62,183 nt of DNA from CAXXOZ01 sp963676435 (lineage in GTDB: Bacteria; Bacillota; Clostridia; Lachnospirales; Lachnospiraceae). The notes beneath the pieces were generated by a model. That model had not been told where the DNA came from. It saw only the letters and a list, made by a program, of their open reading frames with translations, and ran no database searches. A program made the translations under genes and the position numbers. Each line of letters begins with the position of its first letter. Position 1 is the stretch's first letter. The DNA lies in contig CAXXOZ010000015.1 of assembly GCA_963676435.2 (NCBI GenBank), positions 1 to 62,183 on the forward strand, given 5' to 3'. Shown here piece by piece: positions 43,986 through 52,910 of the stretch.

Positions 43986-45953
43986 TTAAATATTTAGTTC
44001 AACAGCTTCCTTTGCCCACTTTAATATTCTAGAATCAGAATAAATATCACCTAGTTTAAATAATATTTCGCCACTTTGCCTTACTCCGAAGACATCACCC
44101 TGACCCCTTGTTTTTAGATCTTCATTGGCTATATAAAATCCATCATTTGATTTATTTATTATTTCTAATTTTTTTAATGTGTTTTCATTTTTTGATGCTG
44201 TTATAAAGATACAATATGACTGATCCTTACCTCGTCCAACTCTTCCTCTTAACTGATGTAATGTGGCTAGTCCAAAACGTTCTGCATTTTCAATCATCAT
44301 AACAGTAGCATTTGGAACATTTATCCCTACTTCTATTACCGTAGTAGAAACTAGAATATCAATTTCAGCTTTTGAAAATCTCTCCATTATATCATTCTTA
44401 AGAGTTGGAGTCATCCCACCATGTAATGCTTCAATTTTAATACTACTACCAAATTTTTCTTTTAATGATTTCGTATAGTCGGACACATTTTGAGCTTCTA
44501 TAAGATCATTTTCTTCTATCATTGGGCATATAATATAGACCTGATGTGCTTTTTTCACTTCATCATAAATAAACTTATACGACTTATCTCTATATGTTAA
44601 ATCAACCAGACAGTTTTTAATCGGTAATCTGTCACTAGGTAATTCATCAATTATCGATATATCTAAATCACCATAAATCATAAGTGCCAATGTACGAGGT
44701 ATTGGAGTTGCACTCATAACTAACACATTTACATCTTTACCTTTGTTTTTCAATTCATTTCTCTGTCTTACTCCAAATCTATGCTGTTCGTCAGTAATAA
44801 CAAAAGCAAGATTATTATATTCAACCTTGTCTTGTATCAGTGCATGAGTTCCGATAATTATATCCGCTTCACCTGATTTTATCTTCTCATATATTTTTTT
44901 CTTTTCAGAAACTTTTAATGAACCCGTTAATAAAACAGGATTAATATCTAAATCATTCTCTGAAGTTATTTTTTTAATGCTTTCAAAGTGTTGTATAGCC
45001 AAAACTTCTGTAGGCACCATAAAAGCACCTTGATAACCACTTAAAACTACATCAATAAGGGCAAGAATTGCAATTATTGTTTTTCCTGAACCCACATCTC
45101 CCTGAATTAGCCTATTCATAGTGTTTTTATTTTGAAAATCATTTCTAATATCAAAAAGTGTATTTTTTTGAGCTTCAGTAAGGTCAAAACCTAAATTTTC
45201 AATTATTTTATTTGTTGTTTCATGATCTGAAATATTATAGTCTGATTTAAATTGTTTTCTTTTTTGTTTCATATTTTTAATTCCCATTAAAAACCCATAA
45301 AATTCATCAAAAACCAGTCTATTTCTGGCCGTTTTTAACTTATCAATATTTCTAGGAAAATGAATCTCTTTTACTGCTTCTTTATAATTCATCAAATCAT
45401 ACTTTTTTGATATTTTATCACTTGCAAGACCGTTAATACTTATACCAGCTTCTATTATTTGTTTAACAGCCTTTTGGATAGTCTTGTTTGAAAGTCCTTT
45501 AGTAAGTGAATAAATTGGTTGAACTTCACTTAATTTTAGATCATATTGTTTTAAAGTAAAAATCTCTGGTTGATCAATAGTATGAAAAACTCCATTTCTA
45601 TTAACTCTTCCTCTAAATATATATTTTTCACCTTTAATTAATTTATTTTTAAGATAAGGCATATTAAACCATTTTAATTTTATCTCTTCGTTATTGCTGT
45701 CTTTTATTACAGTAGTTAAAAGCTGTATATTTTTAAATCTTTTAAGTTCTGGTGACATAGCAATAACTCCGTATATTGCTACGACGGAGTTATCATTAAT
45801 TTCATTTATTAAAATCGGTTTTTCATATTCTTCATAATCTCTTGGGTAAAATCTTATTAAGTCTTCTACTGTGTATACCCCAAGTTTACCAAAAAGTATT
45901 TGTGTTTTTTCACCTATACCCTTTATATCACTAATTTTCATAATCTTATTCAA
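43986..45953 (-). CDS. recG: ATP-dependent DNA helicase RecG
   Basis: 655 residues, remodels stalled forks and branched DNA. A wedge/OB domain (about 60-150) precedes the helicase core: GDVGSGKT near 285, DEQHRFG near 380 (DExH), SATPIPRT near 408, and the C-terminal QLRGRVGRG near 580. It overlaps the DAK2 gene by eight bases. Confidence 0.95.
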   Translation of the reverse strand: MNKIMKISDIKGIGEKTQILFGKLGVYTVEDLIRFYPRDYEEYEKPILINEINDNSVVAIYGVIAMSPELKRFKNIQLLTTVIKDSNNEEIKLKWFNMPYLKNKLIKGEKYIFRGRVNRNGVFHTIDQPEIFTLKQYDLKLSEVQPIYSLTKGLSNKTIQKAVKQIIEAGISINGLASDKISKKYDLMNYKEAVKEIHFPRNIDKLKTARNRLVFDEFYGFLMGIKNMKQKRKQFKSDYNISDHETTNKIIENLGFDLTEAQKNTLFDIRNDFQNKNTMNRLIQGDVGSGKTIIAILALIDVVLSGYQGAFMVPTEVLAIQHFESIKKITSENDLDINPVLLTGSLKVSEKKKIYEKIKSGEADIIIGTHALIQDKVEYNNLAFVITDEQHRFGVRQRNELKNKGKDVNVLVMSATPIPRTLALMIYGDLDISIIDELPSDRLPIKNCLVDLTYRDKSYKFIYDEVKKAHQVYIICPMIEENDLIEAQNVSDYTKSLKEKFGSSIKIEALHGGMTPTLKNDIMERFSKAEIDILVSTTVIEVGINVPNATVMMIENAERFGLATLHQLRGRVGRGKDQSYCIFITASKNENTLKKLEIINKSNDGFYIANEDLKTRGQGDVFGVRQSGEILFKLGDIYSDSRILKWAKEAVELNI

Positions 45954-47580
45954 CCGAAACTAAATAATAGTAAATCGGTTGTCCACCCATATTCACTTCA
46001 ATATCTAAATCAGGATAAAGTTCTTCTAGCTTTGATGATAAGCTTTCTACATCCTCTTCTTTTACATCCTGACCATAATAAATACTAATGATTTCCGATT
46101 CATCATCAATTAGTTCTTTAAACATTTCAATCGTAGTTGTTTCAATATCTTTTCCAACAGCTACAATACCTTTATCCGATAGACCCATGATATCATTTTC
46201 TTTAATTTCTTTACCATCTATCTGTGTATCTCTAATTGCGTATGTTACCTGTCCAGTTTTAACTCTTTTCATCTCTTCAATCATTCTTTCTGAGTTTTCT
46301 TCTGGACTAGAGCCCTCTACAAAATTTATTAAAGCAGTTATTCCTTGTGGTATAGTCTTTGACGGAATAACTACAATTTTCTTTTCTTTTTCAAGCTTTG
46401 ACGCCTGCTCGGCAGCTAGTATAATGTTGCTATTGTTTGGAAGAACATAAATAGTATCAGCATTAATCTTTTCGATAGCCTTTAATATGTCATCAGTACT
46501 TGGGTTCATGGTTTGTCCACCTTCGATAACCATGTCAACACCTAAACCTTTGAAAATCTCACTTAATCCTAAGCCAGCAGATATAGTTATAAAACCTGTT
46601 TCTTTTCTAGGAGCTTCATTAGCTGCCTTTTCGCTTTCTTTAATCAATTTTTCCTGATGCTCTTCTCTCATATTGTCTATTTTCATATTAGTAAGAGAAC
46701 CATATGTCAAAGCTTTTTGAATTGCTAGTCCTGGATCGTTTGTATGTACATGTACCTTAACTATATCATCATCTGATACTGCAACAATTGAATCACCTAT
46801 AGACTCTAAATATGTCTTTAAATGATTTTCGTCAGTTGGACCATACTCTTTTTCAAGCATAATAATAAACTCAGTACAGTAACCAAACTTAATATCAGCT
46901 GTATCTATATCTTCTGAAATCAATACTGTAGGAGATGCTTCCTTTATTTCATACTCTATTTCTTTTCCCATAAATGCATCATATGCACCTTTCAATATCT
47001 CAAGTAGACCCTGTCCACCTGAATCAACTACTCCTGCCTGTTTTAAAACTGGTAGCATATCTGGTGTCTGACTCAAAACTTCTTCAGCATATTTAATAAT
47101 TTCTTCAAATATAATCACTAAATCAGTTTCGTCTTTAGCCATTTCACTTGCCTTATCCCCTATTGCTCTGGCAATTGTAAGTATTGTGCCCTCTTTAGGT
47201 TTCATAACGGCTTTATAAGCTGTTTCTGAAGCTCTTTGACATGCATTAGCTAGAATTATTGCATCTATTTCCTCATGCTCTTTAATTTCTTTTGTGAATC
47301 CTCTAAATATCTGTGATAATATAACTCCTGAGTTCCCTCTAGCTCCTCTTAATGAACCTGAAGAAATAGCTTTTGCAAGGCTTTCTAAATCAGGATTTTC
47401 AATAGAACTGACATCCTTTGCTGCAGACATAATTGTAAGTGTCATATTTGTTCCTGTATCCCCATCTGGTACAGGAAAAACATTCAATTCATTTATCCAC
47501 TCTTTTTTTGACTCCAGATTTTTAGCCCCTGCTAAAAACATTTTCTGTAATGTCAAACCGTCAATAGTATTTTTATGCAC
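45946..47580 (-). CDS. DAK2 domain protein (FakA-like fatty acid kinase subunit)
   Basis: 544 residues. The N-terminal DAK2/DhaL domain shows the ADP/Mg motif PVPDGDTGTNM near 34-44 and GARGNSGVILSQ near 75-86; the rest is the FakA middle and C-terminal region. In characterised Firmicutes FakA phosphorylates fatty acids held by a FakB (DegV) protein; no fakB is in this window. Following an Asp23-family gene by 15 bases and preceding recG is the common order asp23-dak2-recG. Confidence 0.9.
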   Translation of the reverse strand: MHKNTIDGLTLQKMFLAGAKNLESKKEWINELNVFPVPDGDTGTNMTLTIMSAAKDVSSIENPDLESLAKAISSGSLRGARGNSGVILSQIFRGFTKEIKEHEEIDAIILANACQRASETAYKAVMKPKEGTILTIARAIGDKASEMAKDETDLVIIFEEIIKYAEEVLSQTPDMLPVLKQAGVVDSGGQGLLEILKGAYDAFMGKEIEYEIKEASPTVLISEDIDTADIKFGYCTEFIIMLEKEYGPTDENHLKTYLESIGDSIVAVSDDDIVKVHVHTNDPGLAIQKALTYGSLTNMKIDNMREEHQEKLIKESEKAANEAPRKETGFITISAGLGLSEIFKGLGVDMVIEGGQTMNPSTDDILKAIEKINADTIYVLPNNSNIILAAEQASKLEKEKKIVVIPSKTIPQGITALINFVEGSSPEENSERMIEEMKRVKTGQVTYAIRDTQIDGKEIKENDIMGLSDKGIVAVGKDIETTTIEMFKELIDDESEIISIYYGQDVKEEDVESLSSKLEELYPDLDIEVNMGGQPIYYYLVSVE

Positions 47581-47595
47581 AATAAAACTCCTCCA

Positions 47596-47955
47596 TTAAT
47601 CTATTACCCTAACACCATCTACAAAGATGTTGATTTTTTTAACATTCATACCTGTGAATTCTTCTACTTTATATTTCACATTAGAAATAAGATTATCTGT
47701 CACAGCAGAAATACTTACTCCATAAGAAACTACAACATGAAAATCTATTGTAAGTTCATTATCCACCCCTATATCAATATTAATTCCTTTAGCCAAACTT
47801 TCTCTTTTCAGTAATTTAACTAAACCATCTGCCATACTTGTGGCAGCCATCCCCACTATTCCAAAGCACTCTACTGCAGCTAATCCAGCATACTTTGCAA
47901 TAACTGAGTCGTCAATTATAATACTTCCAAATTCAGTGCTTTTTTTACCTTTCAT
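47596..47955 (-). CDS. Asp23/Gls24 family envelope stress protein
   Basis: About 119 residues (MKGKKSTEF...) with the DUF322/Asp23 core: GSIIIDDSVIAKYAGLAA, GIVGMA, and a C-terminal valine-rich strand NIFVDGVRV. Function is linked to envelope stress or cell-wall homeostasis in relatives. The ATG at 47955 is chosen because GGAGG precedes it by seven bases and the promoter -10 at 47996-48001 puts the transcript start near the alternative ATG at 47991. Confidence 0.88.
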   Translation of the reverse strand: MKGKKSTEFGSIIIDDSVIAKYAGLAAVECFGIVGMAATSMADGLVKLLKRESLAKGINIDIGVDNELTIDFHVVVSYGVSISAVTDNLISNVKYKVEEFTGMNVKKINIFVDGVRVID

Positions 47956-47995
47956 AGACATACCTCCATATAAAGTTACACAAACGTGCATTAGT

Positions 47996-48001
47996 ATTAT
48001 A
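47996..48001 (-). promoter_or_regulatory. -10 element of the asp23-dak2-recG-ddl-murF unit
   Basis: A minus-strand TATAAT with a weak TTTCAT -35 seventeen bases upstream. Divergent from the rpmB promoter. Confidence 0.55.
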
Positions 48002-48052
48002 CCCTTTTTTGTATTAAAATGAAAGCAAAAAATTTTATTTAATAAAAAGCAC

Positions 48053-48106
48053 TTGCATATTTTAATTTTATCTGATAAAATATCTTTCGTGTTAGGTAAT
48101 ACCTAA
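48053..48106 (+). promoter_or_regulatory. rpmB promoter and short leader hairpin
   Basis: TTGCAT (48053-48058), a 17-base spacer and TAAAAT (48076-48081). The leader carries a small inverted repeat TTAGGT-AAT-ACCTAA... at 48092-48106, too short to call a regulatory RNA with confidence. Confidence 0.6.
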
Positions 48107-48128
48107 TTTAGACCAAGGAGGTGTTAAA

Positions 48129-48314
48129 ATGGCTAGATGTGAAGTTTGTGATAAAGGCGTTCACTTTGGAAATGCTGTGAGCCATTCTCATAGAAGATCA
48201 AACAAAATTTGGAAATCAAATATCAAAAGCGTTAAAGTTAAAGTTAACGGAGCAGCAAGAAAAATGCATGTATGTACTTCTTGTTTAAAATCAGGTAAAG
48301 TAGAACGTGCCTAA
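48129..48314 (+). CDS. rpmB: 50S ribosomal protein L28
   Basis: 61 residues with the L28 hallmarks GNAVSHSHRRSNK and the zinc-type cysteine pairs (Cys4, Cys7 and Cys48, Cys51), so it is the zinc-binding paralogue form. AAGGAGG precedes the ATG by nine bases. Transcribed alone from its own promoter and closed by a strong terminator. Confidence 0.97.
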   Translation: MARCEVCDKGVHFGNAVSHSHRRSNKIWKSNIKSVKVKVNGAARKMHVCTSCLKSGKVERA

Positions 48315-48333
48315 ACATTAAAAAGCATTAAGA

Positions 48334-48366
48334 AAGCGGTTGTCTTATGACAACCGCTTAATTTTT
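48334..48366. terminator. Bidirectional terminator after rpmB
   Basis: An 11-bp perfect stem AAGCGGTTGTC/GACAACCGCTT with a TTAT loop, followed by AATTTTTATTT on the plus strand. It also abuts the stop of the convergent minus-strand gene. This is the only one of three convergent junctions in the window without an IS. Confidence 0.9.
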
Positions 48367-48859
48367 ATTTAATCTTCGTTGTACTAATAATAATATTTTC
48401 AAGATATTGCTCTAATGAGTCAGGGTCTGATATTTTGTAGTAATCTTCATCCAAAAATAAATCTGAAATGTTATTACTACCTAAGAAAATATTCATTGGT
48501 TTATGGTTATAAACAAACTGTATATCCCACACTATATCAGGATTGTAATAAACTATATTTGATTTCAATTTACGCTTGCACATAGTTTTACTTAAGAAAT
48601 ATACAAATTCCTCAGCATCTATTAAATCCGTTACATCTTCTCCATAATAAGTAACATCAGTTAGAGCAATCCAGTTATCACTTATGACTTCAAACTCACT
48701 TGAATATCCATTATCCATTTCAGTTCTGGTAATTTCTAAAACAGTAACCTCACTACTAATTATGGGTTTTTCCCTAAAAACTAAATACATGCTTATTGAA
48801 GCGCCAATCAATAATAATAATACAATGCAAAACATGATAATTTTCTTAGTGTTTTTCAT
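48365..48859 (-). CDS. Membrane-anchored protein of unknown function
   Basis: About 164 residues: an N-terminal signal anchor (7-27) and an extracytoplasmic alpha/beta domain with no motif I recognise. I choose the ATG at 48859 (MKNTKKII) because AGGGTAGGGG lies shortly before it; the frame also opens at 48892 inside the end of metH. It is the last gene of the metH unit. Confidence 0.6.
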   Translation of the reverse strand: MKNTKKIIMFCIVLLLLIGASISMYLVFREKPIISSEVTVLEITRTEMDNGYSSEFEVISDNWIALTDVTYYGEDVTDLIDAEEFVYFLSKTMCKRKLKSNIVYYNPDIVWDIQFVYNHKPMNIFLGSNNISDLFLDEDYYKISDPDSLEQYLENIIISTTKIK

Positions 48860-48884
48860 TATGGCCCCTACCCTTTTTGGTGAA

Positions 48885-51245
48885 TTAACCATATATTAAT
48901 TTTGCAGTCTCTACTGTATCCTTAGCATCCTTCGCATAAAAGTCTGCTCCAATTTTCTTTGCGTAAGCAGGAGTAAGTACTGCTCCACCTACTACAACTT
49001 TACAGTCTAAATTATTTTTTCTAATAAGCTTTATAGTTTCATCCATAGATACTAATGTAGAAGTCATTAGGGCTGAAAGACCTACTAGCTTAGCATCATG
49101 TTCTATTACAGCATCTACAACAGCCTGATATTCAACATTCTTTCCTAAATCAATAACTTTATATCCATAATTTTCCAGTAATATCTTAACTATGTTTTTA
49201 CCAATATCATGAACATCACCTTTTACCGTTGCAAGTACTACAGTTCCTTTGTTGATATTTTCACCACTATTTTTTTGCATTTCTTCTTTTAATACTCCGA
49301 ATGCAACCTGGGCTGAATTAGCTGACATTATTAATTGTGGGAGAAATATTTCGCCTGAATCAAAATCTTCTCCTGCTTTATCAAGAATAGGTATTAGAAT
49401 TTTATTAATAATTTCCATCGAATCATATTTTTTTAATAACTCAAAAGTAATATCTTTTACTTCTTCTTTCATACCATTTTCTATTGCATAAGCTATATCA
49501 GTAGATTTTTCCTTAGCTGGTTTTTCTGTGATTGTATTACTAGTTTCTTTATATTTATTAATATAATTCACTGATGCTTTATCGTTATTCGCAATTATAT
49601 TATAAGCATCAATACTTCCCATCATTGCATCATCATTAACATTTATAATCGGAAGGTTTAGTCCATTTAATAAAGCCATTGTTAAATAATTTGAATTTAT
49701 TAATTTTCTATTAGGTAAACCAAAAGAAATATTTGATACTCCTAGAACTGTTTTAAGTCCAAGTTCTCCTGTGACAGTTTTTATAGCCTCTATAGTTTCC
49801 ATAGCAGTTTCCTGCTCAGAAGAAATCGTAAGAGCAAGACAATCTATAAATACTTTTTCTTTAGGGATTCCATAGTCTAGAGCTGTTTTCATTATTTTTT
49901 CAGCTATCGCTACCCTGTCTTTTGCTTTTGAAGGTATTCCATTTTCATCAAGGGTAAGACCAACCACACAGGCACCATACTTTTTAACAATCGGTAAAAT
50001 ACTGTGCAGTGATTTATCTTCTCCATTTACAGAATTTATTATAGGACATCCATTTGCAACTCTAGCTGCTGCTTCTAAAACTTCTGGTATAGTTGAATCA
50101 ACCATTACAGGTGTATCAACTACACTTTGAACAGCCTTAACCATATTAGGTAAGGTTGCTTTTTCATCTACTTCTGGTATTCCAGCATTTGTATTAATAA
50201 TAACAGCACCTGCATTCACTTGCTCTACTGCTGAATTAATCACATAATTCATATCGCTATTTATTAAAGCTTCTTTTAGTTTTTTTCTACCAGTTGGATT
50301 AAGTCTTTCTCCAATAGGTTTTGGAATACCAATGATTACCGTATTAAGATTTGAACAAACAGCTGATTCTTTAAAACCTGGGTTCTTTACATATTTTTTA
50401 TCTTTTAACATTTCATAAACGGCTTTTATATATTCAGGGCTGGTTCCACAGCATCCACCAAATATTTTCACTCCAAACTGAATAAACTTTTCCACATAAA
50501 ATGTAAAGTCTTCAGTAGAAATATCATATTTACCTGTATCTGGGTTTGGCAGACCTGCATTCGGTTTTACTATTATTGGTAAATTGGTCCATTTTGACAG
50601 CTCTTTAACTATATCAAATAGTTCTTTTGGCCCTAATGAGCAATTAACACCTAATGCATCAACACCTAGACCTTCCATGGTTATAGCCATAGAGGAAATC
50701 GTACACCCTGTAAATGTACGCAAATTTTCTTCAAAAGTCATCGTACATATAACAGGTAAATCAGAATTTTCTTTTGCAGCTAAAACTCCTGCCTTTAACT
50801 CATATAAATCAGTCATAGTTTCAAAGACGATTAAATCAGCATCTTTTCCTGCTATTACCTGTTCTTTAAATATTTCATAAGCCTCTTCAAATTTCAAATC
50901 ACCAGTAGGTTCTAAAAGCTTTCCTATTGGTCCAATATCAAGGGCAACTAAGGCATCTGTTCCCTTAGTTGCATTTTTAGCATTTTTCACTGCAGCTTTT
51001 ATTAATTCATCTACAGTATAGCCAGAGTCTTTCATTTTATATGCATTTGCACCAAATGTATTAGAGTATACTATTTGTGAACCTGCATCAATATATTTTT
51101 TATGAATTGCTTCTATAGCTTTTGGGTTTTCTATTCCCAGGGTCTCAGGCAAATCGCCTGCCTCAAGACCTTCTCTTTGAAGCATTGTTCCCATTGCTCC
51201 ATCTAATAATATAAATTCTTTTTCTAATAATTTTTTAAAATCCAC
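48885..51245 (-). CDS. metH: Cobalamin-dependent methionine synthase, truncated form (no AdoMet domain)
   Basis: 786 residues. The homocysteine-binding barrel supplies zinc ligands Cys202, Cys265 and Cys266 (VNCSLG, GGCCG). A pterin (methyl-tetrahydrofolate) domain follows (about 310-560, with GERLNPTGRKKL and INSVNGE), then the cobalamin cap and B12 domain with DVHDIG at 677-682 (axial His679). The C-terminal AdoMet reactivation domain of E. coli MetH is absent, as is usual in Firmicutes, so reactivation needs another protein. No SAM, T-box or cobalamin riboswitch is visible; the gene is embedded nine bases after the gerW-like gene. Confidence 0.94.
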   Translation of the reverse strand: MDFKKLLEKEFILLDGAMGTMLQREGLEAGDLPETLGIENPKAIEAIHKKYIDAGSQIVYSNTFGANAYKMKDSGYTVDELIKAAVKNAKNATKGTDALVALDIGPIGKLLEPTGDLKFEEAYEIFKEQVIAGKDADLIVFETMTDLYELKAGVLAAKENSDLPVICTMTFEENLRTFTGCTISSMAITMEGLGVDALGVNCSLGPKELFDIVKELSKWTNLPIIVKPNAGLPNPDTGKYDISTEDFTFYVEKFIQFGVKIFGGCCGTSPEYIKAVYEMLKDKKYVKNPGFKESAVCSNLNTVIIGIPKPIGERLNPTGRKKLKEALINSDMNYVINSAVEQVNAGAVIINTNAGIPEVDEKATLPNMVKAVQSVVDTPVMVDSTIPEVLEAAARVANGCPIINSVNGEDKSLHSILPIVKKYGACVVGLTLDENGIPSKAKDRVAIAEKIMKTALDYGIPKEKVFIDCLALTISSEQETAMETIEAIKTVTGELGLKTVLGVSNISFGLPNRKLINSNYLTMALLNGLNLPIINVNDDAMMGSIDAYNIIANNDKASVNYINKYKETSNTITEKPAKEKSTDIAYAIENGMKEEVKDITFELLKKYDSMEIINKILIPILDKAGEDFDSGEIFLPQLIMSANSAQVAFGVLKEEMQKNSGENINKGTVVLATVKGDVHDIGKNIVKILLENYGYKVIDLGKNVEYQAVVDAVIEHDAKLVGLSALMTSTLVSMDETIKLIRKNNLDCKVVVGGAVLTPAYAKKIGADFYAKDAKDTVETAKLIYG

Positions 51246-51254
51246 TTATGTCTC

Positions 51255-51632
51255 CTATTTATCATCTGGTTTAATATTATCTAAATCTACTTCTTCATCT
51301 TTTTTATTTGTAAATTTATCAAATATATCAGGTACCATATCGATGATTTTTGTAATAACGTCCTGATTTTTTACATTAATTAATTTTGATCGATTGCCTT
51401 GAATAACTAAAACTGCACTAGGTGAAATTTTCCCACCTATCCCCCCAGCTCCATTATTCTTTTTATCCCCTGAAAAGGCACCAGCTGCAACACCAAAAGA
51501 TACATCTGCTAAAGGTACGATAATCGTATCTCCAACATGAATAGCTTCTCCTACAATAGTTTTTGTAGTAATATAATTTTCCATTCCTTTAAAAAGTGAT
51601 CCTACGGTATTTTCAAAGTTGTTATCTGCCAT
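51255..51632 (-). CDS. GerW/YtfJ family spore protein homologue
   Basis: 125 residues. The family core (VGEAIHVGDTIIVPLADVSFGVAAGAFSG ... GGIGGKISPSAVLVI) is plain. In Bacillus YtfJ/GerW is a forespore protein influencing germination; the finding suggests, but does not prove, a spore-forming ancestor. It sits between the DUF2953 gene and metH, 13 and nine bases away. Confidence 0.88.
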   Translation of the reverse strand: MADNNFENTVGSLFKGMENYITTKTIVGEAIHVGDTIIVPLADVSFGVAAGAFSGDKKNNGAGGIGGKISPSAVLVIQGNRSKLINVKNQDVITKIIDMVPDIFDKFTNKKDEEVDLDNIKPDDK

Positions 51633-51644
51633 TATAGTTCCTCC

Positions 51645-52532
51645 TTAAACTTTAAGTTTTCTTAGTTTTTTATAGGATTTTCTTAACCCCTTATTTCTAT
51701 ATGCTCTTAATGCTATCATAAGGATTGAAAACAAAAAAAGTCTTCCTTTTAATGCTATTTCACCCTGTATAATTCGATTTTCAAAATCTGGCTGAATACT
51801 AAACCCATAGCCTATCGCTCCCATTATGGCAGCCATAAGACCTAAAACCTGCCCTGTAAGGGCTGGGTCGCCTAAACCAAATTCAACATCGACTTTTAAC
51901 TTTCTTGGTCTTATTTTTTTTAATAAATAAAATATTTGCCTCTTTATAAATCTTAATGATTCTTTATTATTTTCGTCTTTAATAACATCTAAAATAGTAA
52001 ATACTTTTTCTTTTATAGAGTTTTTAAAATCTCTGATTTTAGTTGTTATTTTATTATAAAAGCCTTTTGTTCTTTCTAATATCGATGGCTTCTTCTCTTC
52101 TTTTTTTGTTTCCTCTTTTTTAGTCTCTGATTGTTTTTCTTCTCTAATTCTGTTTAAAACTTCTGGTTCTTTTTTTTCTTCTGTTATATCTTCCTTTTCT
52201 ATATCTGCATAAACGGAATGTGATTCCTTTTTGTTCTTTTCATTTTTAGGTCTTTTTTCTTTTTTTGGTTCTTTTTCTTTTCCTAGTTCAAACCCAAAAA
52301 TTTTCAACTTATTATCTGATCCGTCTTTGTCAATTTTTATTTTATCACAAACTGCGTATAATAACCAATACACTTTGATATTTATCAAATATTTCTTATC
52401 TATATATGATGCATCAATCTTATATTTAATGGGCCAGAATAATACTAATGAAACAATCAATAATAAAAGACCCAGTATGCACAATATTATTATTCCAATT
52501 ACTGCAAGTATTGTTAATATCACATGTAGCAT
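51645..52532 (-). CDS. DUF2953 membrane protein
   Basis: 295 residues. Two N-terminal hydrophobic stretches (about 5-35) precede a charged, low-complexity K/E linker (about 85-190) and a C-terminal DUF2953 region (KLKVDVEFGLGDPALTGQVLG near 214). DUF2953 proteins commonly adjoin ytfJ in Firmicutes, as here. Function unknown; a sporulation role is possible. Confidence 0.83.
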   Translation of the reverse strand: MLHVILTILAVIGIIILCILGLLLLIVSLVLFWPIKYKIDASYIDKKYLINIKVYWLLYAVCDKIKIDKDGSDNKLKIFGFELGKEKEPKKEKRPKNEKNKKESHSVYADIEKEDITEEKKEPEVLNRIREEKQSETKKEETKKEEKKPSILERTKGFYNKITTKIRDFKNSIKEKVFTILDVIKDENNKESLRFIKRQIFYLLKKIRPRKLKVDVEFGLGDPALTGQVLGLMAAIMGAIGYGFSIQPDFENRIIQGEIALKGRLFLFSILMIALRAYRNKGLRKSYKKLRKLKV

Positions 52533-52544
52533 GTAAGCCTCTTT

Positions 52545-52859
52545 CTATTTAAAATCTTTTAAATAATCTTTTATAGATACATTTCCGTACTTTTTATAAT
52601 TATCCATTAATATTTTTTGGAATACTTCAAAAGCTTCTTCTTTATCTGCTGCAATACCTATTACAAAAATATCTTTCTTCTTAATAGCTGGCTGCAATAA
52701 AATAAATGCCGGATAAATATCCATTATATTATCCGGGCTTTCTGGTAAAGTCAAAACATATGCTCCCAGTTGGAATCTGTTTTTCTTGATTTTTTTTATA
52801 ATACTATTTTTATCTTTTCTAGCATTTGTACCAAGATATAAGTTTTTATACCATTTCAT
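52545..52859 (-). CDS. Small protein of unknown function
   Basis: 104 residues, soluble, lysine-rich, with no motif I recognise (two segments LGAYVLTLPESPDNIMDIYP and FVIGIAADKEEAFEVFQKIL). It is the first gene of the unit running to 48365. The sigma-A promoter ends only six bases before the ATG, so the mRNA may be leaderless; no ribosome site precedes the ATG. Confidence 0.7.
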   Translation of the reverse strand: MKWYKNLYLGTNARKDKNSIIKKIKKNRFQLGAYVLTLPESPDNIMDIYPAFILLQPAIKKKDIFVIGIAADKEEAFEVFQKILMDNYKKYGNVSIKDYLKDFK

Positions 52860-52865
52860 AAAATA

Positions 52866-52894
52866 ATTATATCAAAGGGGTTATTTATCGTCAA
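52866..52894 (-). promoter_or_regulatory. Promoter of the unknown-DUF2953-gerW-metH unit
   Basis: A minus-strand TTGACG (52889-52894), a 17-base spacer and TATAAT (52866-52871). The -35 touches the hairpin into which ISLre2 inserted. Confidence 0.8.
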
Positions 52895-52910
52895 TATGAA
52901 TGAGATTTGA
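52895..52910. repeat. Left arm of an interrupted 16-bp hairpin
   Basis: TATGAATGAGATTTGA. Without the ISLre2 element and one target copy it pairs perfectly with 54603-54618 around TATGA. It follows the response regulator gene on the minus strand and adjoins the next promoter. No strong T-run follows, so terminator or operator are both possible. Its last nine bases are the target duplication. Confidence 0.8.

Noticed and set aside
48092..48106. Autoregulatory RNA in the rpmB leader
   Set aside because: The hairpin has only a six-base stem with a three-base loop and no similarity that I recognise to an r-protein leader.
51233..51260. SAM, T-box or cobalamin riboswitch for metH
   Set aside because: The gap to the upstream gene is nine bases, and the unit's promoter region at 52860-52894 leaves no room for a structured leader.
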